A stretch of DNA of 64,000 nucleotides, taken from Pelagibius sp. Alg239-R121. GTDB lineage: Bacteria; Pseudomonadota; Alphaproteobacteria; Kiloniellales; Kiloniellaceae. Position numbers and translations under genes: made by a program. Location: positions 1 to 64,000 of the forward strand of contig NZ_CAMZOF010000015.1 in NCBI RefSeq assembly GCF_947331435.1, read 5' to 3'. Positions 7,653 through 16,522 of the stretch are shown one piece after another. The notes beneath the pieces are model-generated. The model was not told where the DNA came from and did no database searches. It was given only the letters and a program-made list of their open reading frames with translations. The stretch's first letter is position 1. The number at the start of each line of letters is the position of its first letter.

Positions 7653-8798
7653 ATGCCGCGCATGATGTTCGATTTCGTCGATGGATCGGCTGGCAGCGAA
7701 TTCGGGACGCGGCGCAATGAACGGGAGATAGAGCGCATCCAGTTGCAGCCGCGCGTGCTGGTCAACGTTGAGAACCGCCGGCTCGATACCACTATCCTGG
7801 GAAAGGAGACCAGCCTGCCGTTCGGGATCGCGCCGATGGGCATGTGCGATCTCACCTGGCCCGGGGCGGACAGGATGCTGGCGGCCGCGGCGGTTCAGCA
7901 TGAAATTCCTCTCTGCGTATCCTCCGCCGCCTCGACGACGCTCGAAGAGATGCACCGGCTGACCGGCGGCAAGGCCTGGTTTCAGCTCTACGTCGGCCAG
8001 TCGCGTGAGGCAGCCTTCGATCTGGTCGACCGCGCCGCCGGCGCGGGCTATGAGTTTTTGGTCCTGACCGTCGACACGCCGCAGGTTTCGCGGCGTATCC
8101 GCGATCTGAAAAACGGCTTCCAGGTGCCCTTTCGCATGGGCCCGAGGCAGTTTCTCGATTTCGCCTGCCATCCGCGCTGGTCTCTTCAAACCCTCATGAC
8201 CGGCGTGCCGAAACCGATGAACTTCGAGACGGCGCAAAAGAGCAACGCTTTCGCACGCAGCGAAAGCCGGGGCGGTACCGACTGGCGCTTCCTCGACGCA
8301 CTACGCAACCGCTGGAACGGCAAACTCATCATCAAAGGCGTCATGTCGCCCGATGACGCTGTCGGAATCCGGGATGCGGGCGCCGACGCGGTCTATGTCT
8401 CGAACCACGGCGGGCGGCAGCTCGACAGCGCGCCTGCGGCCATTCACGCCCTCCCCCAAATCCGCGCGGCCATCGGCACGGACACTCCCCTGATTTTCGA
8501 CAGCGGCCTGCGTAGCGGCGAGGACATCGTGAAGGCTCTGGCTCTAGGGGCGGATTTCGTCATGCTGGGCCGTCCCCTGATCTATGCGATCGGCGCCGAC
8601 GGCGCGCGCGGACTCGACAGTCTGATCGATTACATTGCCGAAGACATCAGCATCACCCTCGCGCAGATCGGACGCAAAGCGATTGGCGAACTGGACGCTT
8701 CGGTGCTCGCCGATCCCACTCTTTTGCCCCCGGCGCCGGATAGCGCCCCTGAAAGCGGCAACAGCGTCATAGGTAAATTGAGAGTAGAAGGCAGATGA
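7653..8798 (+). CDS. FMN-dependent alpha-hydroxy-acid oxidase/dehydrogenase
   Basis: This is a lactate/glycolate/mandelate oxidase-family TIM barrel, which oxidises an L-2-hydroxy acid to the 2-oxo acid with FMN. Visible family motifs are MPRMMFDFVDGSAGSE at the N-terminus, LPFGIAPMGM, LTVDTP, LIIKGVMSPDDA, the active-site SNHGGRQLD (catalytic His and Arg), and GADFVMLGRPL. ATG 7653 is the only standard start, but the family's N-terminal helix is encoded in frame just upstream (DARTLARRRMPRMM) with no ATG/GTG/TTG before the stop at 7566. An ATT at 7581, 7 nt after GGAG, is a possible unusual start. The gene overlaps the ThDP enzyme by 4 bp (ATGA), so the two are probably translationally coupled and the 2-oxo product is probably passed on. 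Confidence 0.85.
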   Translation: MPRMMFDFVDGSAGSEFGTRRNEREIERIQLQPRVLVNVENRRLDTTILGKETSLPFGIAPMGMCDLTWPGADRMLAAAAVQHEIPLCVSSAASTTLEEMHRLTGGKAWFQLYVGQSREAAFDLVDRAAGAGYEFLVLTVDTPQVSRRIRDLKNGFQVPFRMGPRQFLDFACHPRWSLQTLMTGVPKPMNFETAQKSNAFARSESRGGTDWRFLDALRNRWNGKLIIKGVMSPDDAVGIRDAGADAVYVSNHGGRQLDSAPAAIHALPQIRAAIGTDTPLIFDSGLRSGEDIVKALALGADFVMLGRPLIYAIGADGARGLDSLIDYIAEDISITLAQIGRKAIGELDASVLADPTLLPPAPDSAPESGNSVIGKLRVEGR

Positions 8799-10540
8799 GC
8801 GAGAAACGACGCATTCGTGGCGGCAATCTGCTTGCGCGGGCTCTGCATGAAAAGGGGGTCGAGCATGTCTTCACCCTGGCCGGCGGCTTCTGCAATCCGG
8901 CGCTCGAAGGTTTCATGGAATGTCAGATGCCGGTCATCAACTGCCCCCATGAACAGGTCGCCGGGCATCTCGCCGACGGACATTCCAGGATCTCACGCAA
9001 ACCTTCGGTCTGTCTGGTGGGGCCCGAAGGCTTCGCCAATGCCGTCCCGGCCATGATGGAGGCTTGGGGCGAACGCTCACCCGTCATATTCATAACCGGT
9101 TCCAGCACACTGAAAAGACAGGGATCCGGCGGCTTCAAGGAAATCGACGATGTCGCCATCGCGGCGCCGCTGACCAAGTATTCGGCGAGCGTCACCGACG
9201 GCGCACGGATCGGAGAATTTGTCGACCGAGCCTGGAAGATCGCCACCAGCGGCTACCCCGGACCGGTTCATCTGAGCCTGCCGGTCGACCTCATGTTTTC
9301 GGCCTATGACGAGGATATCGGCCGGGAGGAACGGCCGTTCCGGCGGACCGACAAACCCGCGCCGCGCGCCTGGCCGGATCCGCGCGATCTTGAGCCGCTC
9401 CTCGCGCTGATCACGGGCGCCAAGCGGCCGATCCTGATCGGCGGGCACGGAGTCTGGTGGTCGCACAACGAAACGAAACTCGAAGAGGCCGGAAAGAGCC
9501 TGAACATTCCGGTGTTCAACATTCCCTATCACCAGAAACTGCTCGGTGAGGAATGCGAGGCCTATATGGGCCTGGCGGATGTGCATCAGTACCCTCCTTC
9601 GAAGTTTGCGCTGCAGGAATCCGACGTCGCCATCATGGTCGGCGGGCGGCTCGACAATCAGATGAACTTCGGCAATCCCCCGCTGTTTCCCGAAACCACC
9701 CAGCTGGTTTGCGTCAACGGATCCCACGAAGAACTGGAGCACAACCGCGCGGCCGATCATCTGCTGCTGAGCGATCCCGGCGCCTTTTTCGATGCGCTGA
9801 CGGCCCTCAAGGCGCGGGGTGAGTGGGAGCTGGAGCGGCAGTGGTTCGATCTCAACCGTGCCAAGCGCGGCGAATGGGTCGAGGCGACCCTCAGCGACCT
9901 GAAGCTGGAGAGCGACGCGGCGACAGCCGGCGGCGGGAAGATTCATCCCCTGCAGCTGTCGCTGGACGTTCAGGCGGCCATGGGCGCGGACGACTGGCTG
10001 GTGTTCGATGGGGGCAATACGCACTTTTGGTCGGAGATTGCGGTCAATTTAATGGGCTGGAAGGGACAGCAGCTTGCAGGAATCATGCATCCGGGGGCCT
10101 ACAGCCTGCTGGGAGTCGGCGTTTCCTTCGCGCTTTCCGCAAAGAACATGCATCCCGATAGCACAGTTGTCCTGATCAGCGGCGACGGCGCCTTCCTCTC
10201 CGGCGGCCTCAGCATCGAAACGGCCTTTCAGGAGAACACACCCATCGTGGTCGTAGTCGACAACAATGGCGGTCTCGACTGCATTTCTCAACAACAGGAG
10301 CGCCTGTTCGAAAACGGCAAACATTTTGCAACCGACTTCCGCGACATCCCCTTCCACAGCCTCTTTGAAGGACTTGGGGGACATGGCGAACTGGTCGAAA
10401 CGCGGGAGCAGCTCGGCCCGGCGCTGCAGCGCGCGATCGCCAGCGGCAAGCCGGCCTGCCTAAATGTAAAGGCCAAAGGCGTGATAAGCCCCATCGTGTT
10501 GGCGACCACCAACAAGCGCGACAAGGCATCAATCGAATAG
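8795..10540 (+). CDS. Thiamine-diphosphate-dependent decarboxylase/lyase of the acetolactate-synthase family
   Basis: The 581-aa protein has the three-domain PYR / middle / PP layout. The catalytic cofactor-activating Glu is present (PHEQVAGHLADG, Glu53), which argues against glyoxylate carboligase, where it is a Val. The ThDP-Mg motif is GDGAFL (about residues 463-468), with the Asn-Asn end near 489. Paired with the upstream hydroxy-acid oxidase, it could decarboxylate or cleave the 2-oxo acid, by analogy with mandelate dehydrogenase plus benzoylformate decarboxylase. A 2-hydroxyacyl-CoA-lyase-like or oxalyl-CoA-type activity is also possible because the PP domain resembles that group. The substrate is unknown. 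The start overlaps the oxidase stop. Confidence 0.85.
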   Translation: MSEKRRIRGGNLLARALHEKGVEHVFTLAGGFCNPALEGFMECQMPVINCPHEQVAGHLADGHSRISRKPSVCLVGPEGFANAVPAMMEAWGERSPVIFITGSSTLKRQGSGGFKEIDDVAIAAPLTKYSASVTDGARIGEFVDRAWKIATSGYPGPVHLSLPVDLMFSAYDEDIGREERPFRRTDKPAPRAWPDPRDLEPLLALITGAKRPILIGGHGVWWSHNETKLEEAGKSLNIPVFNIPYHQKLLGEECEAYMGLADVHQYPPSKFALQESDVAIMVGGRLDNQMNFGNPPLFPETTQLVCVNGSHEELEHNRAADHLLLSDPGAFFDALTALKARGEWELERQWFDLNRAKRGEWVEATLSDLKLESDAATAGGGKIHPLQLSLDVQAAMGADDWLVFDGGNTHFWSEIAVNLMGWKGQQLAGIMHPGAYSLLGVGVSFALSAKNMHPDSTVVLISGDGAFLSGGLSIETAFQENTPIVVVVDNNGGLDCISQQQERLFENGKHFATDFRDIPFHSLFEGLGGHGELVETREQLGPALQRAIASGKPACLNVKAKGVISPIVLATTNKRDKASIE

Positions 10541-10547
10541 GTGCGAT

Positions 10548-10904
10548 ATGGCAGTCGTCTCGTCTCATACCCTGAATTCGGTAAACGGAACTCACGCGGG
10601 CGGGATCGCCGTCGGCCTTTACAGACTAGCGGCGAATGGCGAGCGAACCGCGGTCTTTCAAACCGCCATGGATGAGGGCGGGCGCCTGTCGGAAACGGTC
10701 AATCTTTCCGCTGAAGACGGGCAGGCCCAGTTCGAACTGGTGTTTCAAACCGGCGCCTATTTCGCGCTCCAGTCTCTTCCACAAGACGGTCTTCAGATCA
10801 TGAAGGAAGTGGTGATCCGTTTTACCATGCCCGACCCGGATGCCCGTTACCACATTCCGCTAATGCTGTCCCCTAACAGCTATTCCGTCTGGTGGTCGAG
10901 CTGA
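10548..10904 (+). CDS. Transthyretin-like (hydroxyisourate-hydrolase family) protein with altered C-terminus
   Basis: The 118-aa protein has the HIUase/transthyretin fold signature: an N-terminal SSHTLNSVNG with His7, GLYRL, Arg46 in DEGGRLSE, and YHIPLMLSP with His102. The family's closing Tyr-Arg-Gly-Ser motif, which helps form the active site, is replaced here: the protein ends YSVWWSS. The His/Arg/His set is therefore kept while the substrate-contacting tail is changed to Trp-Trp-Ser-Ser. It lies 7 nt after the ThDP enzyme and clearly belongs to the operon. No other urate-pathway gene is near, so a true HIU hydrolase role is doubtful. Hydrolysis of another cyclic amide or lactone intermediate is an inference. 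Confidence 0.75.
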   Translation: MAVVSSHTLNSVNGTHAGGIAVGLYRLAANGERTAVFQTAMDEGGRLSETVNLSAEDGQAQFELVFQTGAYFALQSLPQDGLQIMKEVVIRFTMPDPDARYHIPLMLSPNSYSVWWSS

Positions 10905-10932
10905 AGTTCTCTCCCAAACGAAAGCAGTCGAA

Positions 10933-12060
10933 GTGTCTGAATCCGGCCTGAACATGTCCCGCCGCATACGGCGGACCCCCTACACTGACCGGGTTGAAGC
11001 TCACGGCGTGCGTGGCTTCTCTGTGGTCAATCACATGTTGTTGCCCAAGGCCTTCCAGGCTTCGCGCGAAGAGGACTACTGGCATCTGCGCGAACAGGTT
11101 CAGATCTGGGACGTGTCGTGCCAGCGCCAGGTCGAGATCAGGGGCAGGGACGCGGCACGGCTGGTACAGTGGATGACTCCCCGAGACTTGCGGAAGGCAC
11201 AACGCGGTCAATGTCTCTATGTGCCCCTGGTCGACGAAACCGGAGGCATGATCAACGACCCGGTGTTGCTCAAACTGGACGAAGATCATTTCTGGCTGTC
11301 AATTGCCGATTCCGACGTGATGCTCTGGGCCAAGGGCCTGGCACTGGGTGCCGGCATGGATGTGACCGTCGACGAACCGGACGTCTCTCCTTTAGCCGTA
11401 CAGGGTCCAAAGGCGGAGGACCTGCTGGTAAAGATATTTGGCGAGGAAATCCGGGACATTAAATTCTTCCGCTACGGTTGGTTTGACTTCCAGGGTACGC
11501 AGCAGCTCATCGCACGCTCCGGCTATTCCAAGCAGGGTGGTTTCGAAATCTATCTGCGCGACGGTACACTCGGTCCGGCTCTATGGGACCGGGTCTGGGA
11601 CGCAGGCATCGAATTCGGCATCACACCGGGCTGCCCAAATCTGATCGAGCGGATCGAAGGTGGCCTACTCTCTTACGGCAATGAATTCACGCGCGAGAAC
11701 AACCCTTTCGAATGCGGCCTTGGTGTCTATTGCACTCTCGACGGCTCAATCGACTTTGTCGGTCGTGCGGCACTGCAAGAGGTTAAGCAGCAAGGGATGC
11801 AGCGCCTTATTCGCGGTGTGCGCTTCGAGGGTGCTCCCTGTCCGTCTTGCGGAAAACCCTGGCCGGTAACGGCAGGCGGCCCCGACGGACCACAGATCGG
11901 ACAGATCACCTCCGCGGCCTACTCGCCACGCCTCGAGTGCAATGTCGGCCTCTCTATGATCGAGCGCGGCTACTGGGAACCTGGCAGGGCCGTCACTGTA
12001 CACAGCAGTGATGGATTGGTGCGACCCGGCGAAGTATCAAAGCTCCCCTTCGTCCAATAG
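10933..12060 (+). CDS. DmdA-like GcvT-family demethylase (DMSP demethylase-like)
   Basis: The 375-aa aminomethyltransferase-fold protein closely follows the pattern of dimethylsulfoniopropionate demethylase: RRIRRTPYTDRVEAHGVRGF, NHMLLPKAF, WDVSCQRQVEI, VSPLAVQGPKAEDL, ARSGYSKQGGFEIYL and RIEGGLLSYGNEFTRENNPF. DmdA moves a methyl group from DMSP to tetrahydrofolate. Paralogues of this clade may use other methylated substrates, so the substrate is not proven. The GTG at 10933 is used here; ATG 10954 (MSRRIRRTPY) is equally possible, and neither has a strong ribosome site. It ends the oxidase/ThDP operon and converges on the TRAP operon with a 19-nt gap. Confidence 0.75.
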   Translation: MSESGLNMSRRIRRTPYTDRVEAHGVRGFSVVNHMLLPKAFQASREEDYWHLREQVQIWDVSCQRQVEIRGRDAARLVQWMTPRDLRKAQRGQCLYVPLVDETGGMINDPVLLKLDEDHFWLSIADSDVMLWAKGLALGAGMDVTVDEPDVSPLAVQGPKAEDLLVKIFGEEIRDIKFFRYGWFDFQGTQQLIARSGYSKQGGFEIYLRDGTLGPALWDRVWDAGIEFGITPGCPNLIERIEGGLLSYGNEFTRENNPFECGLGVYCTLDGSIDFVGRAALQEVKQQGMQRLIRGVRFEGAPCPSCGKPWPVTAGGPDGPQIGQITSAAYSPRLECNVGLSMIERGYWEPGRAVTVHSSDGLVRPGEVSKLPFVQ

Positions 12061-12079
12061 CCGCTGCGGCACGAGCACT

Positions 12080-13348
12080 TCAGTTCAGCACGCCGGGTAG
12101 CCAGGTCGCGGCTGCCGGAAGAAAGATCATCAGAATCCCGTAGAGGATTCCGACAGCCACGAACAACGGCACCTCTCGGAAAGCCCGTTCGGGACTTTCC
12201 TTGACGACGCCAGCTGCCGTATAGACCCCCACACAGACGGGAGGTGTGATCATGCCGATGCCAGCGAAGGCGACGAAGACCACGTAGAGGTGCAGCATGT
12301 CGAGATTCAGAGACAGGGTAATCGCAGCAAAGATCGGTACGGTCAGATAAAAGACCGGCACGATCTCGATAAAGGTACCAAGAATCAGGCAAATCACAGC
12401 CAATGCGAACCAGAACATCATCGGCGTGCCTCCGAGCTCCGTGAAGTAGGAGATGATGGCCTGGGGTGCCTGCGAATAGGTCAGCACGACCGAGAGAAAG
12501 GTTGCCATGGCGATGATCGCGAAGATCACAGCGGTCACCACGACCGTCTGGCGCAGGGCATCAATCAGTCCAGAGAGGGTCAGTTCGCGATAGATAAGAA
12601 ATCCCATTGCGATCGCCCACATGCCGGCAACCGCAGCAGATTCCGAAGGTGTGAGAAGACCGGCGTAGATCCCGCCGAGGATGATCACCGGTGTCACCAG
12701 ACCGGGCGCTGCATCGCGCGCCGCAATCCATTTTTCCCGACCTGATGCCGCAACGGGATTCCGGATACTGCGGCACTTCCACATAACCAACGCAATCATC
12801 AGAACCAAAAGGATGAAGCCGGGCACGACACCAGCCGCAAAGGTCTTGGAAACCGGAACGTTGGTCAGGGCGCTGAACAGGATCGCCGCATTCGAAGGTG
12901 GTATGAGGGATTCGAGCAATGCGGCGGAAGCCGCCAGCACAATGACGAAGGGTTTCGGATACCCCTGCTCGATCATCTTCGGCATCATGATCGTACCAAC
13001 CGCTGTGATTGCCGCCAGAATCGAGCCGCAAAAAGCAGCAAAAAATCCCATTGCGATCACCATGCCGATGCCAAGCCCGCCGGGCCAGTGACCGACAAGC
13101 GAGGTTGCGAAATGCACCATGCGCGAGGCCGCACCACCACGAAGCATGACCATGCCCGTAAAGATGAAAAGCGGTACGGCAATCAGCACATGTTTGGTCA
13201 TCGAGCCGAACGCAACCTGGATCAGAGTCGACCAAGGCAGGTTCAAGCCCCAGATTGCCGATATAGAGCCACCCAGCCCAAAAACCAGAAAGACCGGTAC
13301 TGAAAGGAACAGAAGGATCAGGGAAAACGCAATGGCGACGGCATTCAT
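12080..13348 (-). CDS. dctM: TRAP transporter large permease (DctM family)
   Basis: The 422-aa, strongly hydrophobic protein has about 12 membrane segments, with DctM hallmarks such as FGSMTKHVLIAVPLFIFTGM, FAAFCGSILAAITAVG, LIPPSNAAILF, GLLTPSESAAVAG and GMITPPVCVGVY. It is the ion-coupled translocation subunit of a tripartite ATP-independent transporter for small organic acids. It overlaps the small permease gene by 4 bp and is the last gene of the dctPQM operon. Confidence 0.93.
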   Translation of the reverse strand: MNAVAIAFSLILLFLSVPVFLVFGLGGSISAIWGLNLPWSTLIQVAFGSMTKHVLIAVPLFIFTGMVMLRGGAASRMVHFATSLVGHWPGGLGIGMVIAMGFFAAFCGSILAAITAVGTIMMPKMIEQGYPKPFVIVLAASAALLESLIPPSNAAILFSALTNVPVSKTFAAGVVPGFILLVLMIALVMWKCRSIRNPVAASGREKWIAARDAAPGLVTPVIILGGIYAGLLTPSESAAVAGMWAIAMGFLIYRELTLSGLIDALRQTVVVTAVIFAIIAMATFLSVVLTYSQAPQAIISYFTELGGTPMMFWFALAVICLILGTFIEIVPVFYLTVPIFAAITLSLNLDMLHLYVVFVAFAGIGMITPPVCVGVYTAAGVVKESPERAFREVPLFVAVGILYGILMIFLPAAATWLPGVLN

Positions 13349-13902
13349 GCCCGCGTCCTATCTTCCGCTGGCCGCCCGGAAAGCTCAGCGACAGTTTCAA
13401 GAATCAGTTCGAGAGCAAAAGCAGCCAAGATCGCGAAGCCAACTGGAAATGCGAGATACATGGTCCAGATCGGAAACTCGATTTCCAGTTCGACTGTCTG
13501 GCCGAGCATTTTAAACAATGCGACGGCCTCACTGCCGGCGATCAGAAAAATGATCGAAGCGCCCAAGGCCACCAGATTGCATAGCAGCCGCAGAATGAGG
13601 CCGGCTTTCGGACCTATTAGTGTTGGCAGGATATCGACCTGAATATGGTGGCCTGAACGCAGCAGCGGTCCGAGCAGCGGAAACACCAGCCAGGGAACAA
13701 GAATAGGAGGCAACTCGATCAGCCAGTCGTACCCTGTGCCCGAGATGTAGCGGGTTGCTGCGCTTGCGCTCAAGGCCGCAACGATGATTGCCATGATGAT
13801 GATTGCCAGGGTCATGGCGGCCCTGGCAATCACACCATTTATGGTACGAAAGCCTGTCAGAATCCAAGTCATGATGATCTCGTGAAACCGGGCGTCATCC
13901 AT
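13345..13902 (-). CDS. dctQ: TRAP transporter small permease (DctQ family)
   Basis: The 185-aa protein has four predicted membrane helices, and the segment LLRSGHHIQVDIL matches the conserved DctQ loop. It pairs with the DctM subunit encoded after it. ATG 13902 is used; an internal ATG at 13872 (MTWILTGF) is also possible because neither start has a clear ribosome site. It lies 49 nt after the binding-protein gene in the same operon. Confidence 0.88.
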   Translation of the reverse strand: MDDARFHEIIMTWILTGFRTINGVIARAAMTLAIIIMAIIVAALSASAATRYISGTGYDWLIELPPILVPWLVFPLLGPLLRSGHHIQVDILPTLIGPKAGLILRLLCNLVALGASIIFLIAGSEAVALFKMLGQTVELEIEFPIWTMYLAFPVGFAILAAFALELILETVAELSGRPAEDRTRA

Positions 13903-13951
13903 GGCGGAGCATCATCTGCCCCGCCACGGCCGTCCCACAGATTTGAGAGTG

Positions 13952-14992
13952 TCAGTTGGACGTGAAAGCCTGTGCGGCCTCCAACACTGTAGCGTCGAGA
14001 AGATCAGCCATATCCGGCTTGACCTTATCGTTCATCAGGTTGTCGAAACCAGCTTTGGCCTCCCCTTTCAACATCGTCACGACGCCGCCGCGCTCCTCAA
14101 ACTCGCGCAGTGTATCATCGCCGACCTGCATAATTTTGGCAGTCGACGTGGCCCCGACTTCGGCGCCAACTTCTAGCAGCAGATCCTGCAGATCCTGAGG
14201 CAGTCCGTTGAACCAGGTTCCGTTGGCCATGACATAGGCGTCCGAGAAGTACTGATAGGGAAGTTGTGCGAATTTCAAATATTCCCACCAACTGTAGGCC
14301 TTGATGCTACCGGGCGGACTGTTGATCGTATCAATCATACCTGTCTGCAAGGATGTGTAGACTTCGCCTGTCGGCAAAGACACGGTATTGGCACCCAGCG
14401 CATTCCAAAGTGGACGTTCGCTTTTTATCAGCGCACGTGCCTTCAGGCCTTCCATTGCAGCAACACTGTCGAGCGCTCTTGCGGCACTGAAGGTCATCAC
14501 CGGTCCTACCGGGTCGAACATCAGCAGTTTGGTGTTCGACTTGGTGGTAATATCGCCCCAAATCTCCATGCCGGCTTTGGAGGTCAAGAAGAAGTCGCGC
14601 TGCTCTTTATAGGATCGAAAGAGTCCCGGATAGGCGGCGACGTTGTAATTCTTGTTGAGTGGCGGGAAGCTGACGATCCCGACAATCCCGCCGAGTTCAA
14701 CCGAACCCGCAGCCACCGCGGCAAAGACTTCACGAATGCCGAACAACTGTCCCGACGGAAAGGTGTCGATCCGCAGGCGTCCTTCGGCACGCCGGTTCAC
14801 CTCATCGGCAAACATCTTCGCATGAATGGCGCTATGATGAGTCGGGCTCCAATGATAGGAGAGCCGGGCAACGATTTCTTCGGCCGCGGCCGCACTGGAA
14901 ATCGTTCCAGCGCTGGCAGAAACCGTGGCACACAAAAGAAGGGAGAACAGGCGTGATAACGCACCACGCAATTTGGTCTGACGGTCATGCAT
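13952..14992 (-). CDS. dctP: TRAP transporter periplasmic substrate-binding protein (DctP family)
   Basis: The 346-aa protein has a Sec signal peptide ending near AAAAEE. It shows the DctP fold: LSYHWSPTHHSAIHAKMF, GRLRIDTFPSGQLFG, LPTGEVYTSLQTGMIDTINS and YVMANGTWFNGLP. It binds the substrate for DctQM; the DctP family mostly binds carboxylates through a conserved Arg. It is the first gene of the operon, with copy A of the shared motif 148 nt upstream. Together with the DmdA-like and MttB-like genes, it may import a methylated carboxylate, but this is inference. Confidence 0.9.
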   Translation of the reverse strand: MHDRQTKLRGALSRLFSLLLCATVSASAGTISSAAAAEEIVARLSYHWSPTHHSAIHAKMFADEVNRRAEGRLRIDTFPSGQLFGIREVFAAVAAGSVELGGIVGIVSFPPLNKNYNVAAYPGLFRSYKEQRDFFLTSKAGMEIWGDITTKSNTKLLMFDPVGPVMTFSAARALDSVAAMEGLKARALIKSERPLWNALGANTVSLPTGEVYTSLQTGMIDTINSPPGSIKAYSWWEYLKFAQLPYQYFSDAYVMANGTWFNGLPQDLQDLLLEVGAEVGATSTAKIMQVGDDTLREFEERGGVVTMLKGEAKAGFDNLMNDKVKPDMADLLDATVLEAAQAFTSN

Positions 14993-15334
14993 ATGAATTA
15001 CCTCCGTGACACGCTGCAGGTGTGTTTCACGTAGAACCGCCCATCAAGATTCCCGGGCGTACAGAGGCTTCGCTTAATTCTTATGTCTTTCAAAAGCCTC
15101 GAATGCAGCATGCTATCGCTAAAAATTATGAGGAAAGGAGACATTAAACAAATAGAATTGTTTCCTGTTTTCATTCGAAAATTCTATGACTCAATCAATC
15201 CTGCAGGGTTGTGTTGCCAGTTGCGGGGTCCGTCTGCCGAACAGCCTGAACCGAAAGCAGCTGAGAACCCGCCGCGCTGACGCTTAACTTCTCTGGAAGG
15301 CTGTATAGAATTGCTGGCGGGAGATGCGGTCTGA
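14993..15334. other. Promoter region of the TRAP operon
   Basis: This 342-bp AT-rich non-coding stretch lies between the TRAP operon and the upstream LysR gene, all on the minus strand. Its notable content is the shared motif copy A at 15141-15163. No intrinsic terminator for the LysR gene was recognised. Confidence 0.5.
15141..15163 (-). promoter_or_regulatory. Shared motif copy A, upstream of the TRAP operon
   Basis: In the direction of dctP it reads AAACAATTCTATTTGTTTAA then TGT. The 11-mer ATTCTATTTGT is identical to the copies before the ABC/PhyH operon and the hydratase operon. It contains the partial dyad AAACAA-N5-TTGTTT. It lies 148 nt before the dctP start. Confidence 0.55.
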
Positions 15335-16231
15335 TCAATCGCGTTTGGCAAGTTTTTCAATAAAAAGCTCGGCGAGCTCTTTTGCCTCCAGAGAGAGCGT
15401 ATCCAGGCCCTTCGTCACAATCGCTATGTTGTATTTGAGGCTCTGGCGGATCGGGCGACTGACGACACCGCCAAGCTTTTGCGCAATCTTCGCCGAATAA
15501 GGATCGACGATGCCCAGCGCACCGGTCCCGCGCACCAGAGATGCCGCGACGGGCATGTTAGCTGCACTGAGGCGCGAGCTCTGGCGTAACCTGGCCGAAA
15601 GCTGGTGATCAATATCCAGCATCTCATCTGGATAAGCGCCACCGAAAGTCACAAAGGTCTCCGTCCCTGCAATTTCCTCCAAATCTACATCGCCTTTACC
15701 GCTGGCCAGCGCATGTGTCTCGGGCAACAAGCAGACATAGGGAACCGCGGTCTGAAACAGCACTTCGACGCCGTCATAGGGCGGCGACCGCCCGACGATC
15801 CCGAGATCGAACTGCAGCATGCGCACGGCATCGACGATCGAGGGTGTATTGCGGGTGTAGACCATGATCCGGACATCCGGCCGGTTTTCGTAGAGTTCGC
15901 CCACGGCTTCCGGCATGACAATATAGGAAAAGGCAGGAATCACGCCGACCGAAACCACGCCGCCGGCCGTCGTGCGAATGGTATCGGCCAACTCCTTCAG
16001 GCGATCGGTCCCGATAAACATGCTCTCGACCGCCTGATAGAAACGCCGCGCCTCCACCGTCGAGACCAAGCCGCGTCCGGCGCGAATGAAAAGTGGAAAG
16101 CCCACCGAGCGCTCCAAATCGCCGATCAACCGGCTGACGCTGGGTTGAGAGATATGCAAAAGGTCCGCAGCCCCCGTGATCGAGCCGGATTCGATGGTCG
16201 CGCGAAAAGCTTCCAGTTGCCGCAAATTCAT
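15335..16231 (-). CDS. LysR-family transcriptional regulator
   Basis: The 298-aa protein has an N-terminal winged helix-turn-helix (MNLRQLEAFRATIESGSITG, then SQPSVSRLIGDLE) and a C-terminal periplasmic-binding-like effector domain. ATG 16231 gives the standard LysR start; a longer frame from 16261 adds ten unlikely residues. It lies on the same strand upstream of dctPQM and downstream of the mttB-like/panE-like pair. It is a good candidate regulator of these operons and perhaps the reader of the shared motif. The effector is unknown. Confidence 0.88.
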   Translation of the reverse strand: MNLRQLEAFRATIESGSITGAADLLHISQPSVSRLIGDLERSVGFPLFIRAGRGLVSTVEARRFYQAVESMFIGTDRLKELADTIRTTAGGVVSVGVIPAFSYIVMPEAVGELYENRPDVRIMVYTRNTPSIVDAVRMLQFDLGIVGRSPPYDGVEVLFQTAVPYVCLLPETHALASGKGDVDLEEIAGTETFVTFGGAYPDEMLDIDHQLSARLRQSSRLSAANMPVAASLVRGTGALGIVDPYSAKIAQKLGGVVSRPIRQSLKYNIAIVTKGLDTLSLEAKELAELFIEKLAKRD

Positions 16232-16522
16232 CTTTACCCCAACCCTAAATTGACTTCCCATTCATAGAATTATCAAATTCGTCGGGGGATTTGGCAAGAA
16301 ATTGCTATGCAAGCTTCTGGATAAATATTTCCGACACAACCTTTATTGAGGGTCGAATCGCTCCTTGTTCGATATCTTCCCCAATAGCTGATGCCAAGTC
16401 TTGGTCATGTGAGAACGAGAGACAAAGCAGGGCACCAGCGACGCTGCAATCAAGCGTTTCGGTACTTGAGACTACCGCAAGTCCCCAACACAAAGTAACG
16501 CGGCCCTGGGACTGTTCGATCT
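16232..16522. other. Non-coding gap between the LysR and panE-like genes
   Basis: About 290 bp, AT-rich, with no convincing gene on either strand and no clear terminator. It should carry the LysR promoter. Confidence 0.4.

Noticed and set aside
9077-10024. 315-codon minus frame inside the ThDP enzyme gene
   Set aside because: Antisense shadow of a clearly homologous gene.
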